Part shown: piece by piece, positions 5,141 through 6,515 of the stretch
How the letters are laid out: each line of letters starts with the position of its first letter
Position numbering within the stretch: position 1 is the first letter of the stretch
Assembly (NCBI GenBank): GCA_947624425.1
Contig: CANQKG010000081.1
Location: forward strand, 1 to 6,515
Direction of reading: 5' to 3'
DNA: 6,515 bases
Source: an uncultured Clostridia bacterium
Lineage (GTDB): Bacteria; Bacillota; Clostridia; Oscillospirales; Ruminococcaceae
Position numbers and translations under genes: made by a program
The notes under the pieces: generated by a model
The model's database searches: none
The model's input: only the letters and a program-made list of their open reading frames with translations
Told to the model about the DNA's origin: nothing

Positions 5141-6515
5141 ATGGTTAGGGAAGATTTGCGGAATATTGCGATCATCGCGCACGTCGATCACGGAAAAACC
5201 ACATTGGTGGACGAGATGCTCAAGCAAAGCGGCGCCTTCCGTGAGAATCAGGAGGTCGCCGAACGGGTGATGGATTCGGGCGATCTGGAGCGGGAACGCG
5301 GTATTACGATTTTGTCCAAAAACACAGCCGTTCATTACAAAGGCGTGAAAATCAATGTGATCGACACGCCGGGACATGCCGATTTCGGCGGCGAAGTGGA
5401 ACGGGTGCTGAAGATGGTAAACGGCGTGGTGCTGCTGGTGGACGCGGCGGAGGGCCCCATGCCGCAGACCCGCTTTGTGCTGCCAAAGGCGCTGGAGCTG
5501 GGACACCGGGTCATCGTGGTGATCAATAAGATCGACCGTCCCGACGCCCGCTTGGGAGAGATCGAGGACGAGGTGCTGGAGCTGCTGCTCGATCTGGACG
5601 CCAATGAGGAGCAGCTGGAAAGTCCGATGATCTATTGTTCGGGCAGAGAGGGGATCGCCTCCCGCGATCCCAAGGTCAAAGGAACCGATCTCACGCCGCT
5701 GTTTGACACCATTTTGGATTATATTCCGGCGCCGGAGGGGGACGAAACGGGTCCGCTTCAGATGCTGGTTTCTTCGATCGATTATAACGATTATGTCGGG
5801 CGCATCGCGATCGGCCGCGTGGAGCGGGGCGTGATCCGGCAAAATCAGGAGGTCGTTGTGACCGATTACCACCAAAGCCGTCCTGCTTATAAAGGCAAGG
5901 TGGTCAGTATGTATCAGATCGAGGGTCTGCAGCGCACTCCTGCCGAGGAAGCGCGGGTGGGGGATATCGTCTGCGTGTCCGGCATTGCGGATATCACCAT
6001 CGGCGACACCGTCTGCGATCCCGAGCATCCCGAGCCGCTTCCCTTCGTGCGGATCAGCGAGCCGACGGTGGAGATGACCTTCCGGGTGAACGACAGTCCC
6101 TTTGCCGGTCAGGACGGGAAGTTTGTCACATCCCGTCAGATCCGGGACAGGCTGGAACGGGAGCTTTTGAAGGACGTTTCCCTCCGGCTCGAGGCGAAAG
6201 ATGGCGCGGACGCCTTTCAGGTCAGCGGGCGGGGAGAAATGCACCTGTCCATTTTGATCGAAACGATGCGCCGGGAGGGGTATGAGTTTTCGGTCAGCAC
6301 ACCCCGCGTGCTGTATAAAACGATCGACGGGGTCAAATGCGAACCGGTGGAGCGGCTTGTCATCGACGTGCCGGAGGAGTGCGTCGGTTCGGTCATGGAG
6401 AAAATGGGCGGAAGGAAAGCGGAACTCGTCCAAATGGATCCGCAGGGCTCCCGCATGAGAATGGAGTTTTTGATCCCGTCCCGCGGGCTGTTCGGGTACC
6501 GCAGCGAGTTTCTGA
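5141..6515 (+). CDS. typA: TypA/BipA translational GTPase (3' end beyond window)
   Basis: There are 458 complete codons and no stop before the edge; the family is about 600-615 aa, so roughly three quarters is present. GTPase motifs are intact: G1 AHVDHGKTT (13-21), G2 RGITI (53-57), G3 DTPGH (75-79, followed by ADFGGEVERV), G4 NKID (129-132) and a G5-like YCSGREG. A domain II beta-barrel follows (SSIDYNDYVGRIAIGRV). Domain III and later segments carry family-specific FVTSRQIRDRL, VSGRGEMHLSILIETMRREG, EKMGGRKAEL and, at the edge, SRGLFGYRSEFL. These distinguish it from EF-G and LepA. The protein binds the 70S ribosome and supports ribosome assembly and growth under cold or stress. Start is ATG at 5141, with GGAGG (5129-5133) at 7-nt spacing. 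It is divergent from the kinase operon and shows no frameshift or motif loss within the window. Confidence 0.97.
   Translation, partial: MVREDLRNIAIIAHVDHGKTTLVDEMLKQSGAFRENQEVAERVMDSGDLERERGITILSKNTAVHYKGVKINVIDTPGHADFGGEVERVLKMVNGVVLLVDAAEGPMPQTRFVLPKALELGHRVIVVINKIDRPDARLGEIEDEVLELLLDLDANEEQLESPMIYCSGREGIASRDPKVKGTDLTPLFDTILDYIPAPEGDETGPLQMLVSSIDYNDYVGRIAIGRVERGVIRQNQEVVVTDYHQSRPAYKGKVVSMYQIEGLQRTPAEEARVGDIVCVSGIADITIGDTVCDPEHPEPLPFVRISEPTVEMTFRVNDSPFAGQDGKFVTSRQIRDRLERELLKDVSLRLEAKDGADAFQVSGRGEMHLSILIETMRREGYEFSVSTPRVLYKTIDGVKCEPVERLVIDVPEECVGSVMEKMGGRKAELVQMDPQGSRMRMEFLIPSRGLFGYRSEFL

Noticed and set aside
4949..6433. A 494-codon open frame on the minus strand across the typA gene
   Set aside because: It is antisense to typA, whose GTPase motifs are unambiguous on the plus strand. 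Its product is rich in His, Asp, Arg and Pro with no recognisable domain, the usual product of a reversed GC-rich coding frame, and it also runs through the intergenic promoter region.
1..6515. Mobile elements, CRISPR arrays, tRNA or rRNA genes
   Set aside because: No transposase or integrase frames, no regularly spaced repeats, and no tRNA-like or rRNA sequence were recognised on either strand.

Overview
The window looks like a chromosomal segment of a Clostridia-type Firmicute with a mid-50s GC content by eye, perhaps a gut Oscillospirales/Ruminococcaceae-like lineage. The evidence is the Gram-positive split of the tyrosine-kinase system into separate membrane adaptor, kinase and PHP-phosphatase proteins, the strong GGAGG-type ribosome binding sites, the near-consensus sigma-A promoters, and a TypA N-terminus of clostridial flavour. 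The species cannot be fixed from the sequence alone.

The layout, in window coordinates, is three transcription units. (1) Positions 2413 down to 1, minus strand: a consensus sigma-A promoter overlapped by a 28-bp palindrome, then a MarR-family repressor, then two ABC exporter half-transporters. The second half-transporter is cut by the window edge. The MarR and first ABC genes overlap by 4 bp, and the two ABC genes by 8 bp. The complete ABC subunit carries degenerate catalytic residues, as expected for one half of a heterodimeric exporter of the BmrC/LmrC/TM287 kind. (2) Positions 4951 down to 2416, minus strand: a strong extended -10 promoter, a leader of about 75 nt that starts with a stem-loop, then a Wzz/CpsC-like membrane adaptor, a CpsD-like tyrosine autokinase and a CpsB/YwqE-like PHP phosphatase. 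These three genes overlap by 1 and 4 bp and are closed by a clear intrinsic terminator. (3) Position 5141 onwards, plus strand: typA/bipA, a ribosome-associated translational GTPase, divergent from unit 2 and cut by the right edge.

Unit 2 is a complete tyrosine phosphorylation circuit: adaptor, kinase and phosphatase. It has no glycosyltransferase, flippase or polymerase gene before its terminator, so it looks detached from any capsule locus. Both the kinase and, less usually, the adaptor end in tyrosine-rich cytoplasmic tails. Unit 1 is a self-contained, probably drug-inducible, efflux module.

I found no RNA gene, mobile element or CRISPR array. The only non-coding stretches are 2341-2509 and 4842-5140, and both contain recognisable regulatory structure. 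The most interesting unexplained signal is a bulged inverted repeat (4978-4991 and 5038-5053) between the divergent kinase and typA units. I see no wholly new system here: the parts belong to known families, and the novelty lies in their arrangement and tails.
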